From Breoghania sp. (GTDB lineage Bacteria > Pseudomonadota > Alphaproteobacteria > Rhizobiales > Stappiaceae): 64,000 nucleotides of DNA. The stretch lies in assembly GCF_963674635.1 (NCBI RefSeq), contig NZ_OY771475.1, positions 1,116,001-1,180,000 on the forward strand, given 5' to 3'. The notes beneath the pieces were generated by a model. The model saw only the letters and a list, made by a program, of their open reading frames with translations, was not told the DNA's origin and did no database searches. How positions within the stretch are numbered: position 1 is the stretch's first letter; every line of letters starts with the position of its first letter. The position numbers were made by a program, and so were the translations under genes. Below, in pieces: positions 45,595 through 54,172 of the stretch.

Positions 45595-46555
45595 TTGTCA
45601 TGTTCTCTGTGTCTTGCGCCGGGCTGCCAGTCACTTTTTGACGGCGACCCTTCAAGGAGGCCCAAACGGCACGGCCAAGCGTTGATATGGCCAGACGAAG
45701 GGTGCGACCGCTGGCGATCGGGCGCATTCCTTTTCCCGGCACGATGGCGAAACCAAGGCGGCGGACCGCCATGTAACGCGCGGTCCAAAGCGTTATTGCC
45801 ACACCCAGAAGCGTTCCGGCGATGACGTCGCTGGGGTAATGCGCACCGACCATGATGCGCGAGAAGACCAGCCAGAAGCCGCAAACCGCAATCAACCACA
45901 GCCAAGATGGAAAGATGAGGCACAAGGAGGTGGCAAGCGCGGCCACGGTCGTTGAATGGCCGGAAGGAAAACTGGTGTAGCTGATATTGAAGGCCAGAAA
46001 GTCGAAACCGAGCGGACCGACCTGCTCAAACAGCTTCGGACGAGGACGGCCAAGCGACCATTTCAGGATCAACGCGATCACGCCACTGGCGGCAACCGTG
46101 AAGAAGATGAACGCGCAATAGGTCCAGATCAGTGTCATCGACAAGCGCACGCGGAAGGCGAGTCTTCGCCAATCCATCGCCATGGTGGCCATGATGAAAA
46201 GGCCCGAGGTCCACAAGATCCAGTGGGACTTGCCAATATCAGTGATCGCACGGAAAAAATCCGCATAGGCCCGCGGCAGTGAATGGATCCAGGGGTAGGA
46301 CGGCGTGTCGAACGCAATCACCGCGATGCCGACAGTCAGAAGAAGGATTGCGGCAAGGTCCTGCGGGCGATGCCCGACCGGCTGGGGGCCAACCGCACGC
46401 CCGGCGCGTTCGTTCCGGCGTGCCAGGTTCTGGCGCAACGCGCAGACATTTGCACCCACACGCGCGCGCGCCGCGTCAAAGCGTTCGCGCGGCGTTTTCG
46501 CGGTTGCTTTGTTCTCCGACTGGGCGTCGGAGCCCTCCTTTGCGTTCAGGCTCAC
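45584..46555 (-). CDS. PAP2 family phosphatase
   Basis: 323 residues. After a charged N-terminal 60 residues come about six membrane helices. The acid-phosphatase triad motifs are KWSLGRPRPKLFEQ (KX6RP), SFPSGHSTTV (PSGH) and SRIMVGAHYPSDVIAGTLLG (SRX5HX3D). It may recycle polyprenyl pyrophosphate or remove lipid A phosphate, as LpxE/LpxF do in related bacteria. It lies between the GT39 gene (4-bp overlap) and the GT2 gene. Confidence 0.93.
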   Translation of the reverse strand: MSLNAKEGSDAQSENKATAKTPRERFDAARARVGANVCALRQNLARRNERAGRAVGPQPVGHRPQDLAAILLLTVGIAVIAFDTPSYPWIHSLPRAYADFFRAITDIGKSHWILWTSGLFIMATMAMDWRRLAFRVRLSMTLIWTYCAFIFFTVAASGVIALILKWSLGRPRPKLFEQVGPLGFDFLAFNISYTSFPSGHSTTVAALATSLCLIFPSWLWLIAVCGFWLVFSRIMVGAHYPSDVIAGTLLGVAITLWTARYMAVRRLGFAIVPGKGMRPIASGRTLRLAISTLGRAVWASLKGRRQKVTGSPAQDTENMTNDR

Positions 46556-48858
46556 ATGTCCGTCCGTTTGTAGACTGCGATATTCAGCTCGTCGCCGCCA
46601 TTGATGTTCACACCCTCTACCCGAGACGACAGGGTCAGCGCCACCCCTTCTTCTCTCGCCCGGTCGAGGAAATCGCTTTCATAACGGCTTTCCACCGTCG
46701 CGACGCGGCATCCGCCTTCCGCCAACCACGATGCGGCTCCATCTGCGCGGCCAAGTATGGTGTCCGTGCGGGTCAGGAAGATGAAGCTCGGCTCATTGAA
46801 GCCGACGCTGTAGATCTGCGGATCGGCGCATTCGACGGCCTGACTTGCGGCCTGGGCCAGACGCGGGCTGATCCAGATCGGTTTCAATGCCTCCATGGCG
46901 AAGCCCCACGCACCGCCATAAAGAAGCAGCGTGGTGAGGATCACACGCGGGATCGCCTCCACCATTGGCCGCGTCAACATGCAACGTGCGCCATAGATGG
47001 CGGCAATGGCGGAGAAGACGATCAGCATGGCGCCCGGCGGCGACGGAATGTCATGCAACAAGACCGGCCCGACAAGGGACGCGCCTGCGAGACCCAGCGG
47101 CACGACAGCGAAGAGAACGACCGACACCCAGCGCAGCCAGCGGCGCGGCAGGGTTTCAGACGTCGCCGCGAGACCGAACGCGGTGAGAATGGCCAGCCCG
47201 GGCAATAGCGGCATGGTGTAGTGGGGCAGCTTGGTCGCCACCACCTCAAAGACGATCCAGTTCGGGATCACCCAGGCCGCGCAGAACTTTACCAGAGCGG
47301 ATTTGCGGTAGCGAAGGATCGCTGCCAGGCCCGCGATCAGGAAGGCGGGCATCGGCCAGAACGTTCCGAACATCGCCGCCAGATGGGTCAGCGGCGGCGC
47401 ACCATGGCTCTCCTGCCCCTGCCCCAGCTTGGCGAAGAGATCCTTGCCGAGCGCCTCCTGGAAGAACGCACCCTTGGTCGCGATCCCGATGGAGATGAAC
47501 CACGGCGCGACGAGAACAATCAGGATCCCGAGGCCCCATAACAGGCGCAGAGAGCCGATCCAGCGCCAACGCCAGGTCATGAGCGACAGCGCGAGCACGG
47601 TCAGGCCGCTGATCATGGGCGCAACCGGCCCCTTGATCAGCACCCCGAGGCCCATTGCGATCCAGAATGCGAGGACCAATGCGAGCGGTTGTCTTGCGCG
47701 CTCGTTCAGCCACATGCGCGCCAGCGCACCTTGGGAAACCAGGATCATCGCCAGCAACATGGCGTCGGTCTTCGCAAGACGCGCCTCGACGCCAACCACG
47801 ATCGCCAGAGCCACGAAAATTCCAGCAAGCAACGCCTGTGGCGGCCCGGTGAAAGCCCGTGCGACCCAGAATGTCAGCAGAACCGAGAGAACTGCACCGA
47901 TAATGGAGGGCAACCGGTAGACCCAGATCGGCGCGTCGGCGTCGTAGCCGGTGGCCTTGGCGGCAGCGGCCTGAAGCCAATAGATCCCGATCGGCTTCTT
48001 GTAGCGCGGCTCAACCTGAAACCGGATATCGACGAAGTCGTTGCTCTCCAGCATCTGCTTGGAGGCCTGGGCAAAGCGCGGTTCATCACGATCGAGCGGC
48101 GGTACCGTCCAGAAACCAGGCACGAACACGGCAAGAGCAAGAAGGAGAAGCAGAATCTGGGCAAGGCCGGAATGACCGCAGACACGCAACCAGCGAGGCT
48201 GCGTGGTGTTGGGCAACGGCGGAAGCGCAGAGGCCGCATCATCGTTGGCCGCGCGTTCCTCGTCGCTCTCAGATTCCTCGCCCTCAGGTTCCTCGCCTCG
48301 GGGCTCGTCGTCAGCCTCAAACGTGGTCTGCGGGGCCTCCGGCGCCTCGCCATGCGCTTCCGGCTCGCTCGCCTGCGGACCGCTATCGTCAGCGGCAGCT
48401 GTCGCCTCGGGCCTGTCCGCCGGTGTTTCGGCGTCCGTCTTCGACGTCTCGTGCGGGCTCACAACGCTGGCGACTTCCGCCGCACCGTCGTCAGATTTGC
48501 TATCCGCATCCGGGCTATTTATCGGCTCTGCGATCACCGTCTCGCTGACGATCGGTTCTGACATTGGCTCAGCCCCTGGCTGGCCAGTCGCTTCACCGTC
48601 AGCGTCCACACTGGGCTTTGAAGCCGTCTTTCCGGTCCCGGCGGATTTCTTCTCCCTCGAAGTCCTCTTCCTGCCTTCGGACTTCTGCTTGCCCGCTTTT
48701 TCTGCAGTAGCCGGTTTCGAAACCTCGCCAGCGGGATGATCGGTTTCGGTTTCAACCGGGTTTTCAAGCGTCGCCATATTCCGTGCTGCGGCATCGGCAT
48801 CTGCCGTTTCCGAGACGGACGCTTCCTTGGTCGTATTGTTCTTGTCTGGTTCGCTCAA
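46552..48858 (-). CDS. GT39 family glycosyltransferase with acidic N-terminal extension
   Basis: 768 residues. From about residue 225 on it is an ArnT-like GT39 enzyme: PPLDRDEPRFAQASKQMLES (catalytic aspartate-glutamate), EPRYKKPIGIYWLQAAAA, WVYRLPSIIGAVLSVLLTF and about 11 membrane helices, and a short C-terminal periplasmic domain. These transfer a sugar from polyprenyl phosphate to lipid A or other envelope targets. The first about 220 residues are unusual: almost no hydrophobics, rich in Glu, Asp, Ala, Pro, Ser and a lysine-rich stretch (EKAGKQKSEGRKRTSREKK). This part is intracellular if the first helix is at 230. It heads the four-gene operon. Confidence 0.93.
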   Translation of the reverse strand: MSEPDKNNTTKEASVSETADADAAARNMATLENPVETETDHPAGEVSKPATAEKAGKQKSEGRKRTSREKKSAGTGKTASKPSVDADGEATGQPGAEPMSEPIVSETVIAEPINSPDADSKSDDGAAEVASVVSPHETSKTDAETPADRPEATAAADDSGPQASEPEAHGEAPEAPQTTFEADDEPRGEEPEGEESESDEERAANDDAASALPPLPNTTQPRWLRVCGHSGLAQILLLLLALAVFVPGFWTVPPLDRDEPRFAQASKQMLESNDFVDIRFQVEPRYKKPIGIYWLQAAAAKATGYDADAPIWVYRLPSIIGAVLSVLLTFWVARAFTGPPQALLAGIFVALAIVVGVEARLAKTDAMLLAMILVSQGALARMWLNERARQPLALVLAFWIAMGLGVLIKGPVAPMISGLTVLALSLMTWRWRWIGSLRLLWGLGILIVLVAPWFISIGIATKGAFFQEALGKDLFAKLGQGQESHGAPPLTHLAAMFGTFWPMPAFLIAGLAAILRYRKSALVKFCAAWVIPNWIVFEVVATKLPHYTMPLLPGLAILTAFGLAATSETLPRRWLRWVSVVLFAVVPLGLAGASLVGPVLLHDIPSPPGAMLIVFSAIAAIYGARCMLTRPMVEAIPRVILTTLLLYGGAWGFAMEALKPIWISPRLAQAASQAVECADPQIYSVGFNEPSFIFLTRTDTILGRADGAASWLAEGGCRVATVESRYESDFLDRAREEGVALTLSSRVEGVNINGGDELNIAVYKRTDM

Positions 48859-49093
48859 AACCCGGCTCCGGATGCAGTGGCGACCGTCTTTGACGGGGGA
48901 TTGCGCAAGTCCTACAGGATGATGGACGAAAGGTCGATTCCGAGCTTCATTGTGCCGCAGGGTGATGTTTCATGTCATGCACCGATCACATGACGCACCG
49001 GGGGTGAAAGACCCAAATGGGCCCGCGCGGCCGATCTCAAGCCTGCTCTCCCGATCGAGCGTAACCGAAGCATCAAATCCAGAGAGAAACCCT
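48859..49093. other. Divergent promoter region
   Basis: 235 bases between the GT39 gene (minus) and the phosphodiesterase gene (plus). No gene is supported; it must hold both promoters. Confidence 0.4.
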
Positions 49094-49927
49094 ATGACCC
49101 TCATCGCCCAGATCACCGACCTTCACCTGAAACCGCGCGGGCTCGCCTGTTACCGTGTCAGCGAAACCAACAAACTCGCCGAGCGGGCGGTTGAAGCCCT
49201 CAATGCGATGGACCCGCGCCCCGACGCGGTGGTCGTAACCGGCGACATCGCAGACCAGGGAGATCCGCGCGAATATGTTGTCGCAAGGGAAATCCTCGCC
49301 GGCCTTCAGATGCCGCTTTTTCTGCTCTCTGGAAATCACGACGATTCTGAGTTGCTGAAGGCTGCGTTTCCGGATGCCCCCGGCTTTGATCAGGGGCCTA
49401 AGGATCGGACCCGCTATGTGGCACAGATCGGAGACCTGCGTCTCATTGCGCTCGATTCCTCCGTTCCAGGCGCGGGCCATGGCACTCTCGGCGAAGACCA
49501 ATGCGCATGGCTGGATGAGGCATTGGCCGCAGCGCCGGACGTGCCGACAATTATCGCGCTTCACCATCCCCCCATCCGGATGGGCATCCATCACATGGAT
49601 GCGATCAATCTGCATGACGGGGACCGATTTGCTGAAATCATGGAGCGTCACCAGCAGGTGGAGCGGATTATCTGCGGTCACGATCACCGGGGTATCGTCG
49701 GGACATGTGGGGGCAAGGTTGTGGCTATTGCGCCGAGCGTGGGCCATCAGGTGGTACTGGCTCTGAAAGAAGGCGCACCCGCCCAGTTCAACTTCGAACC
49801 GGCCGCCTACTACCTTCACCACTGGACACCTGAAAGCGGGCTCATCACGCACACCGCCTATGTGGAAAAGGCGGATGGCCCCTACCCGTTCTGGGCGGGC
49901 GAAGGTGTCAGCTGGCCCGGATACTGA
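49094..49927 (+). CDS. Metallophosphoesterase (CpdA-like phosphodiesterase)
   Basis: 277 residues from ATG at 49094 (MTLIAQITDLHLKPRG) with GAGAGAAA upstream. All five calcineurin-like metal blocks are visible: QITDLHL, VVTGDIADQGDP, SGNHDDSELL, ALHHPPIRMG and CGHDHRGIVG. This is the class III cyclic nucleotide phosphodiesterase group, which may hydrolyse cAMP or glycerophosphodiesters; the substrate is open. Length equals that of enterobacterial CpdA. Confidence 0.93.
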   Translation: MTLIAQITDLHLKPRGLACYRVSETNKLAERAVEALNAMDPRPDAVVVTGDIADQGDPREYVVAREILAGLQMPLFLLSGNHDDSELLKAAFPDAPGFDQGPKDRTRYVAQIGDLRLIALDSSVPGAGHGTLGEDQCAWLDEALAAAPDVPTIIALHHPPIRMGIHHMDAINLHDGDRFAEIMERHQQVERIICGHDHRGIVGTCGGKVVAIAPSVGHQVVLALKEGAPAQFNFEPAAYYLHHWTPESGLITHTAYVEKADGPYPFWAGEGVSWPGY

Positions 49928-49969
49928 TCAAGGCGGCGCGAGCATCGTCACCGACCGCGGCCCTGCGAA

Positions 49970-50000
49970 AAGGAAACGGCCGCTCCAGGGAAGCGGCCGA
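49970..50000. terminator. Terminator between convergent genes
   Basis: A perfect 8-bp stem (49977-49984 with 49992-49999) followed on the minus strand by TTTCCTTTT. It separates the phosphodiesterase gene (plus) and the DUF2336 gene (minus). Confidence 0.75.
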
Positions 50001-50049
50001 TTGCGTTTTACGGTTCTGTTGCCGGCACTCGCGGGCCTCGAAGCGCCGC

Positions 50050-51177
50050 CTATGCGGCTTCAACCTTTTTTCCGGTCTTGCCCCGCGTAGCCTGTCGCTC
50101 TTCGGTCATCTGGTTGCGCTGGGCCTCGCGGATCATAAGGACGGTGCGCCGGGCATCCTCCTGACGGGTCCGGGAAAAAGCGTCGGCAAGCTGGTTCACG
50201 TCGCCCTCGTCGCGCCCCGTATGGCGGCAAACCAGGCGGGAGAGGGAAAAGAACCCCTGCATGCCCATCGTTGTGGCACGGCACAGCACCACGATGGATG
50301 AGATATCGCAGTGCAAGATCGAACGCCTGAGCGTCGTTTCCTCAAGGCGCAAGAGGTTCGCCATGACCCAGATCGAGTCATCGAGGCGTTCTTCCATGGC
50401 GAGTTCGCTCAGCACGGAATCCAGCGTGCGCCGCCCGTCACGTATGGAATCATAGAGTGCACTGCGTTCAAGCTGGCGGTGCGCGCTTTCCTTCATGCCC
50501 TGCTCGATCATGGCGGATGCGCGCCGCGTTGCCTCCTCAAACTTCCCATTGTCGACCAGCGATGCAAAAGCCCCGAGGCGCGAACGCAACTCGTCCGTCA
50601 AGGAGGTACGCAGATTGTTGGCGAAGGCAGCTTCGTCGCCACTTCGTTTGGCCAGACTGAGCTGCACTTCCGGATCGTTGCCGCCGCGATGAAGAAGGTG
50701 ACCGAGCCCTACCATGGAGAACCGGGCCCCCCGATTCGACGCGACCTGACGAAGGACTTCCTCTCCGCCGATTTCGGTCAGAATATCGGTGACGGCTTCT
50801 CCGATTGCCGGTCGACCGGCAATGGCCAAGCGATGAGCCTCGCCGCGGGCACGTGCGATTTCTGCAAGATCCGAATCCCGCAGCAGAGGAGACATTTGGA
50901 GAATAGGCGTTGCAACGACTTCGTCGTCGTTGGCGAGTTTCAGAACCAGATCCCGATCCACATGCTCCGAGCGCGCGATCTGATCGGCGATATCGGCACG
51001 TATCTCGTCGGCCACCTGATCGAGAATTTTCGAAACCACATCTCCAAACAGACGTTTTTCAACGTCACCTGGAATATGGTTATCCTGGAAGAAAACCTCC
51101 GAAATCGCCTTCACGAGGGCGCTTCGCCCCTTTGCGGTGCGATCTCGCGCCAACTCTACCAGGTTCAGAACCCGCAT
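50050..51177 (-). CDS. DUF2336 domain protein
   Basis: 375 residues from ATG at 51177. All helical, repeated HEAT-like segments (LVLKLANDDEVVATPILQMS, IGEAVTDILTEIGGEEVLRQ) match DUF2336, common in Hyphomicrobiales and uncharacterised. No signal peptide. It is a single gene, with 312 bases to the divergent EEP gene. Confidence 0.85.
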   Translation of the reverse strand: MRVLNLVELARDRTAKGRSALVKAISEVFFQDNHIPGDVEKRLFGDVVSKILDQVADEIRADIADQIARSEHVDRDLVLKLANDDEVVATPILQMSPLLRDSDLAEIARARGEAHRLAIAGRPAIGEAVTDILTEIGGEEVLRQVASNRGARFSMVGLGHLLHRGGNDPEVQLSLAKRSGDEAAFANNLRTSLTDELRSRLGAFASLVDNGKFEEATRRASAMIEQGMKESAHRQLERSALYDSIRDGRRTLDSVLSELAMEERLDDSIWVMANLLRLEETTLRRSILHCDISSIVVLCRATTMGMQGFFSLSRLVCRHTGRDEGDVNQLADAFSRTRQEDARRTVLMIREAQRNQMTEERQATRGKTGKKVEAA

Positions 51178-51489
51178 CTTTATTGTCCCTTGTTGACGTT
51201 CTTCCCCGAATTTTCCTGCATTTTTACCATGCTGCACAGTGAGTTGCCGCAACAACCGGTCGCTATGCTTTCCGTCTGGTAAATCCGGGTCTGGCTATGC
51301 AAGCCATTGCAACATGCAAATCCTCCGGACGGTTGCCGCATCCGGAATTCCACCAATTCGAGAAACCGTTTCCCCCTCCCCACAGGGCACGCTTTCCCGA
51401 GCTTTTTGGTGTCGCGGTTCTCCCTCCATTCGAATTGCCCGTTTGCATTCAGTCCTGCCTAATAAGCCTTTCTCATGAGAGGTTTTGCA

Positions 51490-52485
51490 ATGTCCAATTC
51501 CCTTATTTCCTGGCGCGACCCTCGCGCCCCTGAGTTCGTTGCCCGTGAAATGGAGGCGCTGCGCGCGGCCCTCGACATGACAATTCCACCGAGACGTGAG
51601 GCTCCTCGAAATCTCCTCATCGGCACCTGGAACCTCAAGGCTTTCGCATCGCTTACGGAAGAATGGCTGGCGGGGCCAGATGACAGTCCCAAGCGTGACT
51701 GGCGCGCATTGTGGGCCATAACGGAGGTCATCTCCCGTTTCGATGTCGTCGCCATTCAGGAAATCAAGGGCGACCTGCTGGCCCTGCGGTCGCTGATCAA
51801 GACCCTCGGCCTCGATTGGAATTTCCTCATTACGGACATCACCCGCGGCGACAAGGGCAACTCAGAGCGGATGGGTTTCCTCTTCAACACACAACGGGTT
51901 CAGCTTTCAGGCCTTGCGGGCGAGCTTGTCATTCCGGACGACTGGGACAGCGTCTTGCCATCAGGCGCCCTGCAACGCCAATTCGCCAGAACGCCCTATG
52001 CGGTCAGCTTTCGCGCCGGCGGCGAGACGTTCATCCTCGTGACCCTTCATGTCGATTATGGCGGCGACTCCCGCGGGCGCATACCCGAACTGAAGGGTAT
52101 TGCGGAATGGATTGCGGACTGGGCCAACAAGACGACGACCTACGGCCAGAACCTGATCGCGTTGGGCGACTTCAACATCGACCGGCACGGCGATGATCTG
52201 TGGCGCGCCTTTGTCAGCACCGGCCTGACGGTCCCAGCCGATCTGCACAAGACCAAACGTTCGATATTCGCCAGCGACGACGCCCCTCTCCTCGACAAAT
52301 ATTACGATCAGATCGCATGGTTCGAGAGCGGTGGCAGACGCAAGCTCAACATGGAATATGTGACCGGCGGCGGCTTTGATTTCGTGCCATATATCTATAC
52401 TGAAACGCCCATTACCCGTAGCCAGCTTCAACACCGGATCTCTGATCACTATCCGCTATGGGTCGAATTCAACTGCAAGAGCTGA
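51490..52485 (+). CDS. Endonuclease/exonuclease/phosphatase family protein
   Basis: 331 residues from ATG at 51490, with GAGAGG upstream; an in-frame ATG at 51475 would add five. The EEP fold is clear: LLIGTWNLKAFA, VVAIQEIKGDLLALRSLIK, ILVTLHVDYGGDSRGRI, NLIALGDFNIDR and SDHYPLWVEF, giving the catalytic Asn, Glu, Asp and His residues. The target (nucleic acid, phospholipid or phosphate ester) is unknown. It is the last chromosomal-looking gene before the accessory region. Confidence 0.9.
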   Translation: MSNSLISWRDPRAPEFVAREMEALRAALDMTIPPRREAPRNLLIGTWNLKAFASLTEEWLAGPDDSPKRDWRALWAITEVISRFDVVAIQEIKGDLLALRSLIKTLGLDWNFLITDITRGDKGNSERMGFLFNTQRVQLSGLAGELVIPDDWDSVLPSGALQRQFARTPYAVSFRAGGETFILVTLHVDYGGDSRGRIPELKGIAEWIADWANKTTTYGQNLIALGDFNIDRHGDDLWRAFVSTGLTVPADLHKTKRSIFASDDAPLLDKYYDQIAWFESGGRRKLNMEYVTGGGFDFVPYIYTETPITRSQLQHRISDHYPLWVEFNCKS

Positions 52486-52717
52486 GACCGCCCGGTCGCT
52501 CCCCTGAACGGTCGCCAACGTGTGAAACCGTCCATCAATCCAGGATGTCATGCGCGGACCTGCGCGCAACGCAAACTCTGCCGACCACTTGAAAAACAGA
52601 AGAAATCGCGGTCTGCGACCATCCACAAGAGCGGCCTTTCCGCTTGTGTTTTTCGCGTTTCCAGCGATTGCGCTCTGAGCGACGAACAGCTATACGAACC
52701 AAGCATCTATCGCGGTT
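52486..52717. other. Gene-free stretch before the tRNA fragment
   Basis: No supported gene. A 72-residue frame at 52522-52740 has no homology features and crosses the tRNA fragment. Composition is lower in G+C than the upstream genes. Confidence 0.4.
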
Positions 52718-52759
52718 CGGGGCATGGCGCAGTCTGGTAGCGCACCTGGTTTGGGAGCA
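52718..52759 (+). pseudogene. tRNA-Pro(TGG) 5' fragment
   Basis: From 52718 the sequence reads like a tRNA-Pro: acceptor strand CGGGGCA, D stem GCGC with loop AGTCTGGTA and GCGC, then the anticodon arm CCTGG-TTTGGGA with anticodon TGG at 34-36. After GCA at 52757-52759 the match ends: the 3' anticodon strand is not complementary and there is no T arm or 3' acceptor strand in the next 40 bases. So it is a broken gene, cut near the anticodon arm. It marks a likely edge of inserted DNA. Confidence 0.72.
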
Positions 52760-53108
52760 CGAACGCGCATTTCCATTTCATCATATTTGATAATTGGATA
52801 CTTCATCGCTGCAGAGTGGTGTTGTGAATTTCGCTGTTAAGCCCTGCTTCCCAGTCATCCTCACATCCACCAGCTGAAACAAACCTCGACCAGTGGTTTC
52901 ACGACAGTTCGTGACCTGTGACTTCTGCAAGCCGCTGTGGGCAGCGGGCACCTCCAGCATTTGCCATTCTGGCCTTCGAGGTTTTCAGCGTTCTCTACAA
53001 ACTCTGACCCGTCATATATGACGATGCACCATTGTCAGGGGCATAACGCCAGATACCACTAAAACACGTAGCCAATATCCTGCCCCCAGTTCGGTGCGGG
53101 AGATTGTA
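52760..53108. other. Gene-free region with putative LuxR operator
   Basis: About 350 bases without a gene. The only clear element is the perfect palindrome CGTCATATATGACG at 53010-53023, listed separately. Confidence 0.45.
53010..53023. promoter_or_regulatory. Candidate LuxR operator (lux box) ahead of the luxR operon
   Basis: Perfect 14-bp palindrome CGTCATATATGACG, 86 bases before the start of the small gene that precedes luxR. A near copy (CGTCATATTCGACG) lies at 54090-54103 before luxI. Two matching palindromes before the two transcription units are what LuxR-type autoregulation would need. Confidence 0.6.
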
Positions 53109-53330
53109 ATGAAGTCAGATAAATTTCTGGAGTTGGAGAAGCTGGTTTATCTCCACGGTACGCTGTCCTTTTGTGCGGAAGAGCTACGCCGGATGAAACG
53201 ACCATATGTCAATTTCGTCGAGCTCGCGTTGAGCGAACTGGCCCCTGAAATTGAAACAGATCTGCAAAAAGACCTTGGTAAATGGACGCAGGGGCAGGAT
53301 AGTTTCCTCCAGTCTAGATACTGGGGGTGA
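53109..53330 (+). CDS. Small protein upstream of luxR
   Basis: 73 residues from ATG at 53109 with GGAG upstream (MKSDKFLELEKLVYLHGTLS); a GTG at 53094 is a possible earlier start. I do not recognise the family. It is hydrophilic, helical and acidic, with no membrane segment. It ends two bases before luxR and is surely translated with it. Small proteins in luxR operons can act as anti-activators (as TraM or QteE do in other systems), but nothing in the sequence shows that here. Confidence 0.6.
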   Translation: MKSDKFLELEKLVYLHGTLSFCAEELRRMKRPYVNFVELALSELAPEIETDLQKDLGKWTQGQDSFLQSRYWG

Positions 53331-53332
53331 TC

Positions 53333-54064
53333 ATGCATATCGATAATTCCTTTGCCGAAATCATCGATGAGTTTGAGCAGATTCAATCGATGCAAGACGG
53401 GCAAGCGATGCTGCGACGTATTTCTGACCTCTATGGGTTGAGGCATGCAGCCTATTTCGCTGCGCGACTGCCGGATTTGACCCGGCGTGAACCCTACATT
53501 GCAACGACATATTCCGCGGATTGGGTGAACCACTACAAAGATCGTGAGTTCGTCAAGGTCGACCCGGTATTGCCGGCAGGCTTGCAAAGGATGTTGCCCA
53601 CCGATTGGGGGAGCTTTGATCGCAAGCACACCAACACGAAAACGTTCTTTGGCGAAGCGCAGGACTTTGGGATTGGCGACAAAGGCATGACCTTCCCAAT
53701 CCGGGGCGCTGGCGGTGAACTCGCCATGTTCTCGATCACCTCTGACGCGTCAGATGCGGAATGGAAGTCGATCAAGACGAACTACATGCGGGACTTCCAG
53801 ACCATCGCTCATTTCGTCCATGAGATGGTGCTCAGGACCGAACGCGTGTCGGTCGAGAATGCCCATCTTTCGCCTCGCGAATCCGAATGTCTCAAGTGGG
53901 CTGCGGAGGGAAAAACCCACCAGGATGTGGCAACTATCCTCAATATTTCTGAGCGAACAGTGCGCTGCTATCTCGATACTGCCAGGCATAAATTGAACGC
54001 AATCAATGTTACCCACGCCGTCGCACGAGCAATCGCCTCCAACCTCATAAACATTCCAGGATAG
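53333..54064 (+). CDS. LuxR family quorum-sensing regulator
   Basis: 243 residues from ATG at 53333 (MHIDNSFAEIIDEFEQIQSM). The N-terminal autoinducer-binding domain has the usual aromatic and aspartate positions in YSADWVNHYKDREFVKVDPV and DWGSFDRK, and GMTFPIRGAGGELAMFSI. The C-terminal DNA-binding HTH is LSPRESECLKWAAEGKTHQD, VATILNISERTVRCYLDTAR. It would bind an acyl-homoserine lactone and regulate luxI and others. The gene is followed by luxI 108 bp later. Stop at 54062-54064. Confidence 0.94.
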   Translation: MHIDNSFAEIIDEFEQIQSMQDGQAMLRRISDLYGLRHAAYFAARLPDLTRREPYIATTYSADWVNHYKDREFVKVDPVLPAGLQRMLPTDWGSFDRKHTNTKTFFGEAQDFGIGDKGMTFPIRGAGGELAMFSITSDASDAEWKSIKTNYMRDFQTIAHFVHEMVLRTERVSVENAHLSPRESECLKWAAEGKTHQDVATILNISERTVRCYLDTARHKLNAINVTHAVARAIASNLINIPG

Positions 54065-54089
54065 GCGGCCTTCCGTTGCTTGGCCATTC

Positions 54090-54103
54090 CGTCATATTCG
54101 ACG
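54090..54103. promoter_or_regulatory. Candidate LuxR operator ahead of luxI
   Basis: CGTCATATTCGACG, a near palindrome which differs by two bases from the one ahead of the luxR operon. It lies 69 bases before the luxI start. Confidence 0.55.
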
Positions 54104-54172
54104 AATTATGGGCCTGCGAAAAATACGGAATAGTCATCTCCATCGACGGCACACATTCTTACGGAGACGATT

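Noticed and set aside
52522..52740. 72-residue plus-strand frame
   Set aside because: It runs into the tRNA fragment, has cysteine-rich low-quality composition and no ribosome site.
52718..52800. Complete tRNA-Pro gene
   Set aside because: The 3' half of the anticodon stem, the T arm and the acceptor 3' strand are missing.
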